NCBI GenBank assembly: GCA_045627605.1
Contig: JAZQOA010000072.1
Coordinates: 34,527-98,526, forward strand
Direction: 5' to 3'
Length of the DNA: 64,000 nucleotides
DNA from: RGIG5952 sp045627605
GTDB taxonomy: Bacteria > Verrucomicrobiota > Kiritimatiellia > RFP12 > JAAYLN01
Shown here: piece by piece, positions 16,431 through 24,168 of the stretch
Numbering within the stretch: position 1 is the first letter of the stretch
How the letters are laid out: every line of letters starts with the position of its first letter
Made by a program: the position numbers and the translations under genes
The notes under the pieces: generated by a model
Database searches by the model: none
What the model was told of the DNA's origin: nothing
The model's input: only the letters and a program-made list of their open reading frames with translations

Positions 16431-16493
16431 GGAGGTTGTAGGTTGAAGGTTGTAGGTTGAAGGTTGGAGGTTGAAGGTTGAAGGTTGGAGGTG
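16431..16493 (+). repeat. Heptanucleotide tandem repeat, nine units of GNAGGTT
   Basis: Nine head-to-tail 7-bp units, alternating GTAGGTT, GAAGGTT and GGAGGTT, fill the interval exactly. It has no start codon or ORF of interest. It sits directly before the 140-bp repeat array, which is itself built from 7-bp units. Confidence 0.9.
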
Positions 16494-16503
16494 CGAGTGG
16501 GGA

Positions 16504-17058
16504 GTAGGCATCGGTACCGCCGCGCAAAACATCGGTGCTTCTCGTCTCATGTCTCTCGTCTCATGTCTCACGCCCTCGCTCATCACATGAGGACACGAGA
16601 CAAGAGACACGAGACGCAAAAGGTTCGCGCCCGGTGCCCCGCAAGAGCCAGTAGGCATCGGTACCGCCGCGCAAAACATCGGTGCTTCTCGTCTCTTGTC
16701 TCATGTCTCACGCCCTCGCTCATCACATGAGGACACGAGACAAGAGACACGAGACGCGAAAGGTTCGCGCCCGGTGCCCCGCAAGAGCCGGTAGGCATCG
16801 GTACCGCCGCGCAAAACATCGGTGCTTCTCGTTTCTTGTCTCATGTCTCACGCCCTTGCTCATCACATGAGGACACGAGACAAGAGACACGAGACGCGAA
16901 AGGTTCCCGCCCGGTGCCCCGCAAGAGCCGGTAGGCATCGGTACCGCCGCGCAAAACATCGGTGCTTCTCGTCTCATGTCTCTCGTCTCTTGTCTCACGC
17001 CCTTGCTCATCACATGAGGACACGAGACAAGAGACACGAGACGCGAAAGGTTCGCGCC
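16504..17058 (+). repeat. Four tandem copies of a 140-147 bp hairpin-forming repeat
   Basis: Copies start at 16504, 16651, 16791 and 16931, each opening GTAGGCATCGGTACCGCC; the last is cut short where the hemW 3' end begins. In each, a left arm of GTCTC-type heptads (four in copies 1 and 4, three in copies 2 and 3) faces a right arm of GACACGA/GACAAGA heptads across a centre containing CATCACATGAG, so each copy can fold into a long imperfect hairpin. The 147 versus 140 bp lengths differ by exactly one heptad. Frames run open through it on both strands, but they are by-products of the repeat. Confidence 0.9.
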
Positions 17059-17063
17059 AGCTT

Positions 17064-18203
17064 TCACGCGAGCAGTTCCGCGATGGCGGCGTCCGCGACT
17101 TCGCGTCCGCGCCGCGTGAGCGCCCAGCGCCCGGGGCGGATTTCCTGCGTGATGCCGTGCGTGGCGAGACGCCTTAGCGTCGATTCCCATTCGGCGACGC
17201 GCACCGCGGCGGCGGGGTGGGTCTTGGCGAAGGCCGCGGGCGAAGCGCCTTCCGCCATGCGCAGCGCGTAGGCAAAGCGTTCCTCGGCGTCGTCCGCCGG
17301 CGAAAGCGTCTCGTCGTTCTCGGCGGGCGGAAGCGAGCCGGCGCCGAGCGCCGCCCGCCATTTCGCGACGTCGGGCGCGATGGTGCGGCGCGTTAGCCCA
17401 AGGCGCGAGGCCGCGGCGGGGCCGAGCCCCAGGTAGTCCTCTCCGCGCCAGCAGGCGAGGTTGTGGCGGCATTCGAAGCCGGGAAGCGCGTAGTTGGAGA
17501 TTTCGTAGCGAACAAAACCGGCGGCGGCGAGGATGTCCTCCGTCCGCGCCAGAAGGTCCATTTGCGCGTCGTCCGCCAGGGGGGCGAGCCTGCCGGCGGC
17601 GATGTCGCGGCCCAACGCCGTTCCGGACTCGACAATCAGGCCGTAGACCGAGAGGTGGCGGGGGGCGAGCGCCAGCGCCTTTGCAAGCGTCTTTTCCCAG
17701 GCGGGGGCTTCGACACCGGGGTAGCCCGCGATGAGATCGAAGCCGACATTGCCGAAGCCGTGTGCGCGGGCGAGCGCAAGGGCGTCTGCCACGTCGCGCG
17801 CCGTGTGGCGGCGGCCCATGGCCTTGAGGACGGCGTCGTCAAGCGACTGCGCGCCGAAACTAAGGCGGTTGACGCCGAGGGCGCGGAGCGCGTCGAGAAG
17901 GGCGGGGGTCGTGATTTCCGGCGAGGGATTGAGCTCGACGGTCCATTCCGTCGCGCGGGAAATGTCAATGCCCGCGGCGGCGAGTTCCGCCACGGTTTCG
18001 CGGAGGCCGTCGGACCCGAGCAATCCGGGTGTGCCGCCGCCGAAATAGATGGTCCCGGGGGCGAGATGGCCGCCTGCGCGGAGTGCGCATTCGCGCCCGA
18101 TGCGCCTTGGGAAGTCGCGGGCGCCCTCCAAGCCGGCAATGGAATAGAGTGCGCAGTAGCGGCACTTCGAGAGGCAGAAGGGGACGTGGAGGTAGAGGTT
18201 CAT
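17064..18203 (-). CDS. hemW: HemW-like radical SAM protein (coproporphyrinogen dehydrogenase family)
   Basis: A 379-residue protein. The radical SAM cluster motif is C10, C14, C17 (CLSKCRYC), followed by the GGGTP motif near residue 50, the SFGAQS segment and, near residue 270, the HemW/HemN HN--CW---DYLGLG signature. HemW binds haem and is thought to deliver it to other proteins rather than make porphyrin. The first cysteine motif lacks the extra aromatic-Cys typical of HemN. The start ATG at 18201-18203 fits; longer frames add unrelated sequence. It is the last gene of a five-gene minus-strand run and its stop is 6 bp from the repeat array. Confidence 0.85.
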   Translation of the reverse strand: MNLYLHVPFCLSKCRYCALYSIAGLEGARDFPRRIGRECALRAGGHLAPGTIYFGGGTPGLLGSDGLRETVAELAAAGIDISRATEWTVELNPSPEITTPALLDALRALGVNRLSFGAQSLDDAVLKAMGRRHTARDVADALALARAHGFGNVGFDLIAGYPGVEAPAWEKTLAKALALAPRHLSVYGLIVESGTALGRDIAAGRLAPLADDAQMDLLARTEDILAAAGFVRYEISNYALPGFECRHNLACWRGEDYLGLGPAAASRLGLTRRTIAPDVAKWRAALGAGSLPPAENDETLSPADDAEERFAYALRMAEGASPAAFAKTHPAAAVRVAEWESTLRRLATHGITQEIRPGRWALTRRGREVADAAIAELLA

Positions 18204-18229
18204 CGCGGCGGGGGCGCGGGCGGCGGGGG

Positions 18230-18835
18230 TCACTCGTCTTCTTCGAGGATGATTTCGGGAAGCCGCTCCTCCTTCGACTTCCAGCCGTTGGTCCAGTCCG
18301 TCCCCGGGTCGAAGAACTCCTCGCCGGGGCGGAGGTCGTCCTTCGTGTCGGGGCGTCCGTCCGGCCCGCATGAGAAGAGGACGGGCAGGGCGTTGGTTCC
18401 CCGTTCGTAGAAGTAGGGGCGGCCCCAGGGGTCTTCCATCAGCTGGACGAGGTAGGGGCCGTCCCAGCCGGGTTCGCCGAGGTCCTTGTTGAGCGCGGCG
18501 AGGCCCTGCTCCGTTTCGGGGAAGCGCCCCACGTGCATTTTGTAGCGGCCGAGGGCGGTGGCGAGGACATCGAGCGACTTGACCGCCGTGAGGTGCGGGA
18601 TGGGGCGGTCGGAGTTGTCGCGGACAGTGCGCCCCACCTTGCCGATGAGGAGCCCGCCGACAATGGCGAGGATGAAAATCGCCGCGAAGATGACGCGCGG
18701 GGCGTAGATTTCGCGCAGCGTGGGCGTCGCCGAAATCCCGGCAAGACGGCGTTCCGCCTCGCGCCTGATCTGGAGCTTGCGCCGTCTGCGGCGCGCGGCG
18801 TCGCCGGGGTTGTGTTTCGCGGGGCCTTGCTGCAT
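18230..18835 (-). CDS. Membrane-anchored protein with a type II secretion GspG-like C-terminal domain
   Basis: A 201-residue protein. A basic N-terminal 45 residues precede one transmembrane helix (about 48-66, IFAAIFILAIVGGLLIG). After it comes a periplasmic domain with the major pseudopilin pattern: PETEQGLAALNKD, WDGPYL, DPWGRPYFYE and a CGPDG...DD calcium-loop-like segment. The prepilin peptidase site (G/FTLxE) before the helix is absent, so it is probably not processed as a pilin. It lies 7 bp from the S51 peptidase gene and 27 bp from hemW. No other secretion gene is near. Function is unclear. Confidence 0.75.
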   Translation of the reverse strand: MQQGPAKHNPGDAARRRRRKLQIRREAERRLAGISATPTLREIYAPRVIFAAIFILAIVGGLLIGKVGRTVRDNSDRPIPHLTAVKSLDVLATALGRYKMHVGRFPETEQGLAALNKDLGEPGWDGPYLVQLMEDPWGRPYFYERGTNALPVLFSCGPDGRPDTKDDLRPGEEFFDPGTDWTNGWKSKEERLPEIILEEDE

Positions 18836-18842
18836 GGCGGGT

Positions 18843-19523
18843 TTAGTCCAGCTTCGTCCAGGCGCCGTCCTTGCGGACGTACCGGTGCGGCGAGGTGCCT
18901 TCGGCGAAGATTTTGACCGAGGGCTTTTCGTTGCGGAAGACGACCATGGCGCCGTCTTCGAGGGCCCAGGCTTTCGAGGGCGTGCCCGGATAGGTTTCCC
19001 TTGCGAGGCGCTTGTCGAAGCCTTTCCAGGGGGCTCCCTGGTAGTGGGGGCAGAAGAAGACGGGAAGCATGCCCATGCCGGCGATGAAGTCGTAGCGGCC
19101 GTCGGTGAAGTCGTTGTAGCCGGCGTGCGAAAGGATGATGCAGCCCGCGCTGGTGCCCGTCATCACCGTGCCGCGGCGATAGGCCTCGCGGAAGGTGTCC
19201 GCCAGGTGGTAGAAGGAGATCTTGTCCGCCAGCCTCTCGGTCATGCCGCCCGAAAACCAGACGATGTCGCTGGACAGGATCTTTTTCCTCAGCGCGGCGA
19301 CGCTCTTCGGCTGCTCCTCCCAGATTTTGACGACATCGATTTTGCGCGTCGCGACGTGAAAGGCCTCCACGATCGGGCCGGTGACCTCGGGGTTGTCGCG
19401 CGCGGCCGTGGCGAAGACCAGCACCTTCGGGGATTTTTTCCCGGACAGTTCGCAGATGAACTTGACCTGGTCGCCGTAGCCGGAGGCGAAGACGGCCTTG
19501 CGGATTGGTTTTTCGCCGGCCAT
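18843..19523 (-). CDS. Peptidase family S51 (PepE/cyanophycinase-like)
   Basis: A 226-residue protein with the S51 nucleophile elbow TGTSAGC (Ser125), and the preceding FSGGMTERL segment typical of alpha-aspartyl dipeptidase and cyanophycinase relatives. These enzymes release Asp-containing dipeptides. No signal peptide is seen, so it is likely cytosolic. It is 3 bp downstream of the DUF4886 gene and is part of the same transcript. Confidence 0.8.
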   Translation of the reverse strand: MAGEKPIRKAVFASGYGDQVKFICELSGKKSPKVLVFATAARDNPEVTGPIVEAFHVATRKIDVVKIWEEQPKSVAALRKKILSSDIVWFSGGMTERLADKISFYHLADTFREAYRRGTVMTGTSAGCIILSHAGYNDFTDGRYDFIAGMGMLPVFFCPHYQGAPWKGFDKRLARETYPGTPSKAWALEDGAMVVFRNEKPSVKIFAEGTSPHRYVRKDGAWTKLD

Positions 19524-19526
19524 GCC

Positions 19527-20339
19527 CTACCTCCCCGCCGTTGCCGCGAACGCCGCCTCCTTGATGGCGTCGGCTCGTTTGCCGTCCAGCCCCTGCGGCA
19601 CGAAACCGCAGGCGCGCGGATCCCTGCCGAAGAGCGTCGCCGCCCAGACCAGCGCCTGGAGGTATTCGCCGTCTTCGTTGAGATGGAAGACGTCGCAGTC
19701 GGGGAGGGGCTTGCCGCCTTTGCCGCCGACGACGTCGCCGCCAAAGGAGTCCGCCGCGTACCTTACCGGCAGGGCCTTGCGGAAGACCTGGACCGCCGCG
19801 CCCGTCGGGATGACGCGGAAGCCGTAGCCGGCGGCGAACAAGCCGTAGGCGGCGTGGAGCTTCGCGTACATTTCGTCGGGCGTGAGGCCCCAGTCCGCGA
19901 GGCGCCTGTCGAAGGGCGTGTAGCTCCAGGTCTCCTGGACGACGATCTCGGCCTGGGGCGCGAGACGGCGGATCGTTTCGACCAGCTTGTCGCCGAAGGG
20001 ATGGTAGGAGTCGGGGACCCACGAAAGGTGCGAGGCCTGCTGGATGGTCACGACGTCCCACTTCGCGAGGCCGAGCGCCGTGGCGATGTCTTCTTCGCCG
20101 ATGACCCGCCCGCCGCCGCGGGTTTCGCGGTCCGAGCGGTAGGGCTTGAGCGACGGGTCGGCCGCGCAAAGCTCGAGGTTCTGGCAGTGCTTTTCCAGCG
20201 GGAACCCGCCGATGTAGAGCGACATGAGGTCGAGGTCGACGCCGAAGTCGGCGGCGACCTTCGGGAGGTAGGTCATGCAGCTGATCGAAAAACTGTTGCC
20301 GATCATCAGCACGTTCATCGCGGGGGGCTTTCCTGTCAT
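19527..20339 (-). CDS. DUF4886 / SGNH-like hydrolase
   Basis: A 270-residue protein with block I GNSFS near residue 14, a VVTIQQASHLSW stretch near residue 95 and a DVFHLNEDGEYL segment near residue 220 that supplies the Asp-x-x-His pair. This is the SGNH layout of DUF4886 proteins, which are linked to polysaccharide utilisation. Two starts are possible: the ATG at 20337 or an ATG seven codons later that begins right at the first beta strand. No clear export signal is seen with either. Confidence 0.75.
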   Translation of the reverse strand: MTGKPPAMNVLMIGNSFSISCMTYLPKVAADFGVDLDLMSLYIGGFPLEKHCQNLELCAADPSLKPYRSDRETRGGGRVIGEEDIATALGLAKWDVVTIQQASHLSWVPDSYHPFGDKLVETIRRLAPQAEIVVQETWSYTPFDRRLADWGLTPDEMYAKLHAAYGLFAAGYGFRVIPTGAAVQVFRKALPVRYAADSFGGDVVGGKGGKPLPDCDVFHLNEDGEYLQALVWAATLFGRDPRACGFVPQGLDGKRADAIKEAAFAATAGR

Positions 20340-20377
20340 GCGGGGACGCTCTCTTTCTGTCTGGTGCGGGGGCGGTT

Positions 20378-21622
20378 TTATTCGGCGGGGGTGCGGCCGA
20401 AGTCGAAGACCTTGACGATTTCGCCGTCCTTTTGCGCCGACTTGTGCGCGGCGACGCCCATCGCCATGTAGGACGAGGCCTTCCAGATGTCGATCGCGGG
20501 GCGGCGGCGCTCGTAGACCGACGTGACGAATTCGTTGGCGAGGTAGGGGTGCGAGCCGCCGTGGCCCTGCGGGACGAAGTCGTCGCCGGGCTTGGCGTCG
20601 GGCTGGAGCACCTTCTTGTAGGCGGCGGCGACTTCCGGCGGCAGCGGATCGCGCATTTCGGCGTCGGAAACATCCTTCTCGACGACGGCCTTCTTTTCGG
20701 TGTTGAACTCGACGCGCCCGTTGTCGCCCCACTTGTTGTAGGCGTAGGCGCCGCGGGTGCCGTACATGCGGAAGTCTTCGTCGCGCAACCCGATGCCCGG
20801 GCAGATTTCGCGCAGTTCGGCGACGCGGAAGGGAACGCCGTTCGCGAGCTGGAAGAGCGCGACGATGCTCGAGAAGTCCATGTGCGCGAAGTGCGGGTCG
20901 GCCGCGCCGAACTGGTTGGCGATGCCGTAGGCCGAGACTTTGAGCGCGTAGGTGTCGCCCATCACGCTGAGGGGGCCCGAGACGGAGTGCGTCGGGTAGT
21001 TCATCGGGTGGCTCTTGAGGCCGCGGTCATAGTAGGGCTTGAGTTTCGCGGCAAGCTGCGAACCGATGACGCCCGTGTTGCGGGATTTCGAGACCTCGCG
21101 GAGGGAGCAGCCGAAGCAATCGACGTCGTGCGCGTATTCCGCGGCGGCGTAAACGACCTTGCCGAACTCGCCGGCCTTGAACTTGCGGCGGCAGAACATC
21201 GTCTGCGGCCGGTAGTAGGTCGTCTCCCCGAGCATGTAGTGCTTGCCCGTGGCCAGTGTCGTGTCGATGATCTTCCCGCACCAGTCGAGCATTTCCTCGT
21301 CGTCGGGGAGGCAGATGACCGGGACGGCGCTGTAGACGTCCTTGCCGCACTTCATCGCCTGAATCGCCTGCGGGGCATGGAGCATGGGCTGGGTGATGAT
21401 CGCCAGCGCGTCGCAGTCGGAGTTGCAGATGTCGTCAAACGATTCATAGACGTCCCTGTCGGCGACTTTCCCGGAATAGGCAAGCCACTGTTTCCAGTTG
21501 GCGAGTTTTTCCGGCTGCGCGTCGCACAAGGCGACCGCGTCGACAAGCGGGTGCGAGGTGAAGAGGTGGGCGAAACAACCGCCAAACGAACCAAGGCCGA
21601 CAAGGCCGATTTTGATACCCAT
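20378..21622 (-). CDS. Gfo/Idh/MocA family oxidoreductase
   Basis: A 414-residue protein. The N-terminal Rossmann domain has GLVGLGSFGG (residues 5-14), then the usual sugar-dehydrogenase layout with a conserved cysteine/proline loop (YSAVPVICLPD) and a C-terminal GFO_IDH_MocA_C-like domain. Such enzymes oxidise or reduce sugars and cyclitols with NAD(P). The start ATG at 21620-21622 is chosen because the Rossmann strand begins directly after it. It heads the five-gene run that ends with hemW. Confidence 0.85.
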   Translation of the reverse strand: MGIKIGLVGLGSFGGCFAHLFTSHPLVDAVALCDAQPEKLANWKQWLAYSGKVADRDVYESFDDICNSDCDALAIITQPMLHAPQAIQAMKCGKDVYSAVPVICLPDDEEMLDWCGKIIDTTLATGKHYMLGETTYYRPQTMFCRRKFKAGEFGKVVYAAAEYAHDVDCFGCSLREVSKSRNTGVIGSQLAAKLKPYYDRGLKSHPMNYPTHSVSGPLSVMGDTYALKVSAYGIANQFGAADPHFAHMDFSSIVALFQLANGVPFRVAELREICPGIGLRDEDFRMYGTRGAYAYNKWGDNGRVEFNTEKKAVVEKDVSDAEMRDPLPPEVAAAYKKVLQPDAKPGDDFVPQGHGGSHPYLANEFVTSVYERRRPAIDIWKASSYMAMGVAAHKSAQKDGEIVKVFDFGRTPAE

Positions 21623-21691
21623 GGTTAAGCTCCGGGCCCGCGCGGTCCGCGGCGGATTCGCCGCGCCTAAACCGCGCTGGGCATTTGAATG

Positions 21692-21700
21692 ATTATAGCA
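21692..21700 (-). promoter_or_regulatory. Extended -10 promoter of the oxidoreductase operon
   Basis: On the minus strand TGC-TATAAT, a perfect -10 with the TG extension, lies about 70 bp upstream of the oxidoreductase ATG. No convincing -35 is seen. Confidence 0.6.
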
Positions 21701-21809
21701 CAATGAAAGACGGGGCGTTGCGCGGCGTTTCGTGCGCCATGCGTACCGGACGCCAAGACAGTAATCAAAACATCCTGATTTCGTGCGGCTTTCGTTCCGC
21801 GAAACCGCG

Positions 21810-21838
21810 TTGACAATGAAATCGCGTTGTGTTAGATT
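21810..21838 (+). promoter_or_regulatory. Promoter whose start point falls on the SGNH-phosphoesterase ATG
   Basis: TTGACA (21810-21815), a 17-bp spacer and TAGATT (21833-21838). The ATG at 21845 follows after 6 bp, so the message should be leaderless. No Shine-Dalgarno is present. Confidence 0.6.
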
Positions 21839-21844
21839 TGGCGC

Positions 21845-24151
21845 ATGTCATTCAATGAAGCAAATTCCGGGGGCCCCTCGGCGGATGAAGGGGATGCAAG
21901 AGGGCAACGCGCCCACCCGGCGCCACCGGCGGCGTCCTTCAGGGACGGCGACACGGTTGTCTTTTTCGGCGATTCGCTCACGCACGGCGGGTTCTACCAC
22001 GAGTATCTGGCCGACTTCTACCGCACGCGCTTCCCGGAGGCGGACATCCGCTTTGTCAATTCCGGCATCGGCGGCGACACGGCCGCAGGCGCGATGCCGC
22101 GCATTCCCGTCGACGTGGCCGAGTACCGGCCGACATGGGTCTTCTACCATTTCGGCATGAACGACGTGAACCGCGGCGCCTACGTCCCGAACCCGACACC
22201 GGAGCAAGTGAAGCGGGCGGCGGATGCCGCCGGGGCGTTTAGGCGCAACTTCGCCGCGCTTGCCGAGGGGGTGCGCGCAGCGGTGCCGGGCGTCCGCGAG
22301 ATGTTCGCGACGCCGACGATCTACGACGAGACGGCCGTGGTCGACGACATTCCGCCGGACGCGGCGGAATGGGCGACCGTCAACCAGGTCGGCCGCCACG
22401 CGGCGCTCCGTCGTCTCCGCGAGTTCGTGAAGAACTATGCCGCCGAAAGGAACGCCCCGGTTGTAGACTGGCACGCGCCGCTCGACGAATTCGTGAACCG
22501 CCGCCGCCGCGCGGGGGATGCGCATTTCAGGGTGACCCGGTTTGACCGCGTCCATCCCGGCGTCGTCGGGCACGCGATCATGTCGTGGGAGTTCCTGAAG
22601 GCCCAGGGCGTTTCGGCGACGGTTTCCGACATTGAAATCGACGCGGCGTCGGGGCGGGCCGTCCGCGCGGAGAACGCAACGGTCGGCGAGGTCGTCCGCC
22701 AGGAAGACGGCCTTGCCTGCACGGTGCTGGAGAAGTCGCTGCCGTTTCCCGTGCCGGACGAGGCGCGGGAATTCCTCGGGGAGTTCGGCGTCGAGGAGGC
22801 GCTGAACCGCGAGGTTTTCGCCGTGAAGGGGCTGCCGGAGGGAAACTACGCGCTCCTGATCGACGGCGTTGAGGTGGCATGCGGCAGTGCCGCCACTTTC
22901 GCGGAGGGGCTGCGCCTTGGCTTCAACCCGAAGACGCCGCAATACGCGCAGGCGAGGGCCTTTTTCGAGCGCAACGCCGAACTCGCCGCCCGCGAACGCC
23001 TAATGCGCAACGCGCATTCGGGGCGCTGGTTCTACGGACAGCGGGGGGCGCCGGTGGACGACGTGGCCGCCTTCGCCGCGTGGTTCGAGCAAAACGAGAA
23101 GGACAAGTCCGCCTATTTCGCCGGTTTCGTGCCCGCCTACCTCAAGTACTGGCCGACCTACCGTGAGTCCCGCGCGGCGCTCCTTGCCGACCAGCAGGCC
23201 GCGCGCGCACTCGTGAAGCCCGTCCCGCACAGGTATGAGGTGAGGCGCCTGACGGCCGATCCGAACCTGTCGGTCTTCGTCTCCGACATCCACATCAGCG
23301 GCCCGGAGGTCATGACGGCCTGGGGCACCCAGCCGACCTACCAGAACGCCTATTTCAAGCGGACGGTGGACGATATCCTCGCGATGCGTCCGCGCCCGGC
23401 GCGCGTCGTGTGCTTCGGCGACGTCGCGCTTTGGTTCGGCTTCCACCAGGACTACGAAACGGCGTTGCCGCTGCTCCGGCGGCTTACGGATGCCGGCATC
23501 GAGGTTTTCGTCACCACCGGCAACCACGACCACCGCGATTCAATGGCCCGGTATTTCCCGCGGCAGGCCGCCGCCTCGCCGGTTCCGGGGCGCTTCGTTT
23601 CGGTCATCGACCTTGGCGCGGCCGACCTCATCCTGCTGGATACGCTCTGGGAGAACGAGGATGGCGAGGGCTCCAACAACAATGTCGGCGGGAAGCTCGA
23701 CGAGGCCCAGTGGCAATGGCTTCGGAAACGTGCCGGGGAGGCGGAAAGACCATTCTTCGTCGGGGCTCATCATCCGTCCGACGACGTCGGGATCGGCGAC
23801 CGCGGGATTGTCGAGGCGCTCGCCGACAACGCGATGTTCGCGGGCTACATCTACGGGCACAAGCACCGTTGGAACAGGTACTGGCACTTCGCCGACTATT
23901 CGACGCGCCGGCTGAAGCGGTCGGCCGGTCTGCCGTCCACCGGCTGGAACGGCGACATCGGCTATGCCACGATGCGGACGTTTTCGGACCGCGCCGAACT
24001 GGCGCTCTTTCAGACGGACTATTTCTGGCCCATCCCCCTCAAGGACGGCGAAACGCGCCCCCGCGACTGGGATGTGATCATTTCCGAGAACCGCGCCAGT
24101 TCCCGCGTGACGTTCCCGTACCGAGAGTCAAGACGAGACTCCCAACTCTGA
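21845..24151 (+). CDS. SGNH/GDSL esterase fused to a calcineurin-like metallophosphoesterase
   Basis: A 768-residue two-enzyme protein. Residues about 38-260 form an SGNH hydrolase: FFGDSLTHGG (block I, Ser44), GIGGDTAAG (block II), GMNDVNRG (block III) and DRVHPGVVGH (block V). A linker domain follows. Residues about 475-720 form a metallophosphoesterase: FVSDIHISG, CFGDVALW, TTGNHDHRD, HHPSDD and GYIYGHKHRW supply the two-metal ligands. No signal peptide is visible, as the N-terminus is polar. The last residues are encoded by heptad-like intergenic sequence, so the natural end may have shifted. The combination is unusual; substrates are unknown. Confidence 0.8.
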   Translation: MSFNEANSGGPSADEGDARGQRAHPAPPAASFRDGDTVVFFGDSLTHGGFYHEYLADFYRTRFPEADIRFVNSGIGGDTAAGAMPRIPVDVAEYRPTWVFYHFGMNDVNRGAYVPNPTPEQVKRAADAAGAFRRNFAALAEGVRAAVPGVREMFATPTIYDETAVVDDIPPDAAEWATVNQVGRHAALRRLREFVKNYAAERNAPVVDWHAPLDEFVNRRRRAGDAHFRVTRFDRVHPGVVGHAIMSWEFLKAQGVSATVSDIEIDAASGRAVRAENATVGEVVRQEDGLACTVLEKSLPFPVPDEAREFLGEFGVEEALNREVFAVKGLPEGNYALLIDGVEVACGSAATFAEGLRLGFNPKTPQYAQARAFFERNAELAARERLMRNAHSGRWFYGQRGAPVDDVAAFAAWFEQNEKDKSAYFAGFVPAYLKYWPTYRESRAALLADQQAARALVKPVPHRYEVRRLTADPNLSVFVSDIHISGPEVMTAWGTQPTYQNAYFKRTVDDILAMRPRPARVVCFGDVALWFGFHQDYETALPLLRRLTDAGIEVFVTTGNHDHRDSMARYFPRQAAASPVPGRFVSVIDLGAADLILLDTLWENEDGEGSNNNVGGKLDEAQWQWLRKRAGEAERPFFVGAHHPSDDVGIGDRGIVEALADNAMFAGYIYGHKHRWNRYWHFADYSTRRLKRSAGLPSTGWNGDIGYATMRTFSDRAELALFQTDYFWPIPLKDGETRPRDWDVIISENRASSRVTFPYRESRRDSQL

Positions 24152-24168
24152 ACTCACCACTCTCAACT
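24143..24168 (+). repeat. Short heptad repeat at the junction of convergent genes
   Basis: Units CAACTCT, GAACTCA, CCACTCT and CAACT follow head to tail. The tract overlaps the end of the SGNH-phosphoesterase gene and reaches the stop codon of the converging gene. Confidence 0.6.

Noticed and set aside
16504..17058. CRISPR array
   Set aside because: Repeat units of 140-147 bp are joined directly with no unique spacers, and no cas gene is present.
16583..17472. Repetitive open frames through the hairpin array (products rich in SLVSCPHV and HETRD words)
   Set aside because: Open frames on both strands arise from the 7-bp repeat composition. They have no ribosome site and the products are pure repeat.
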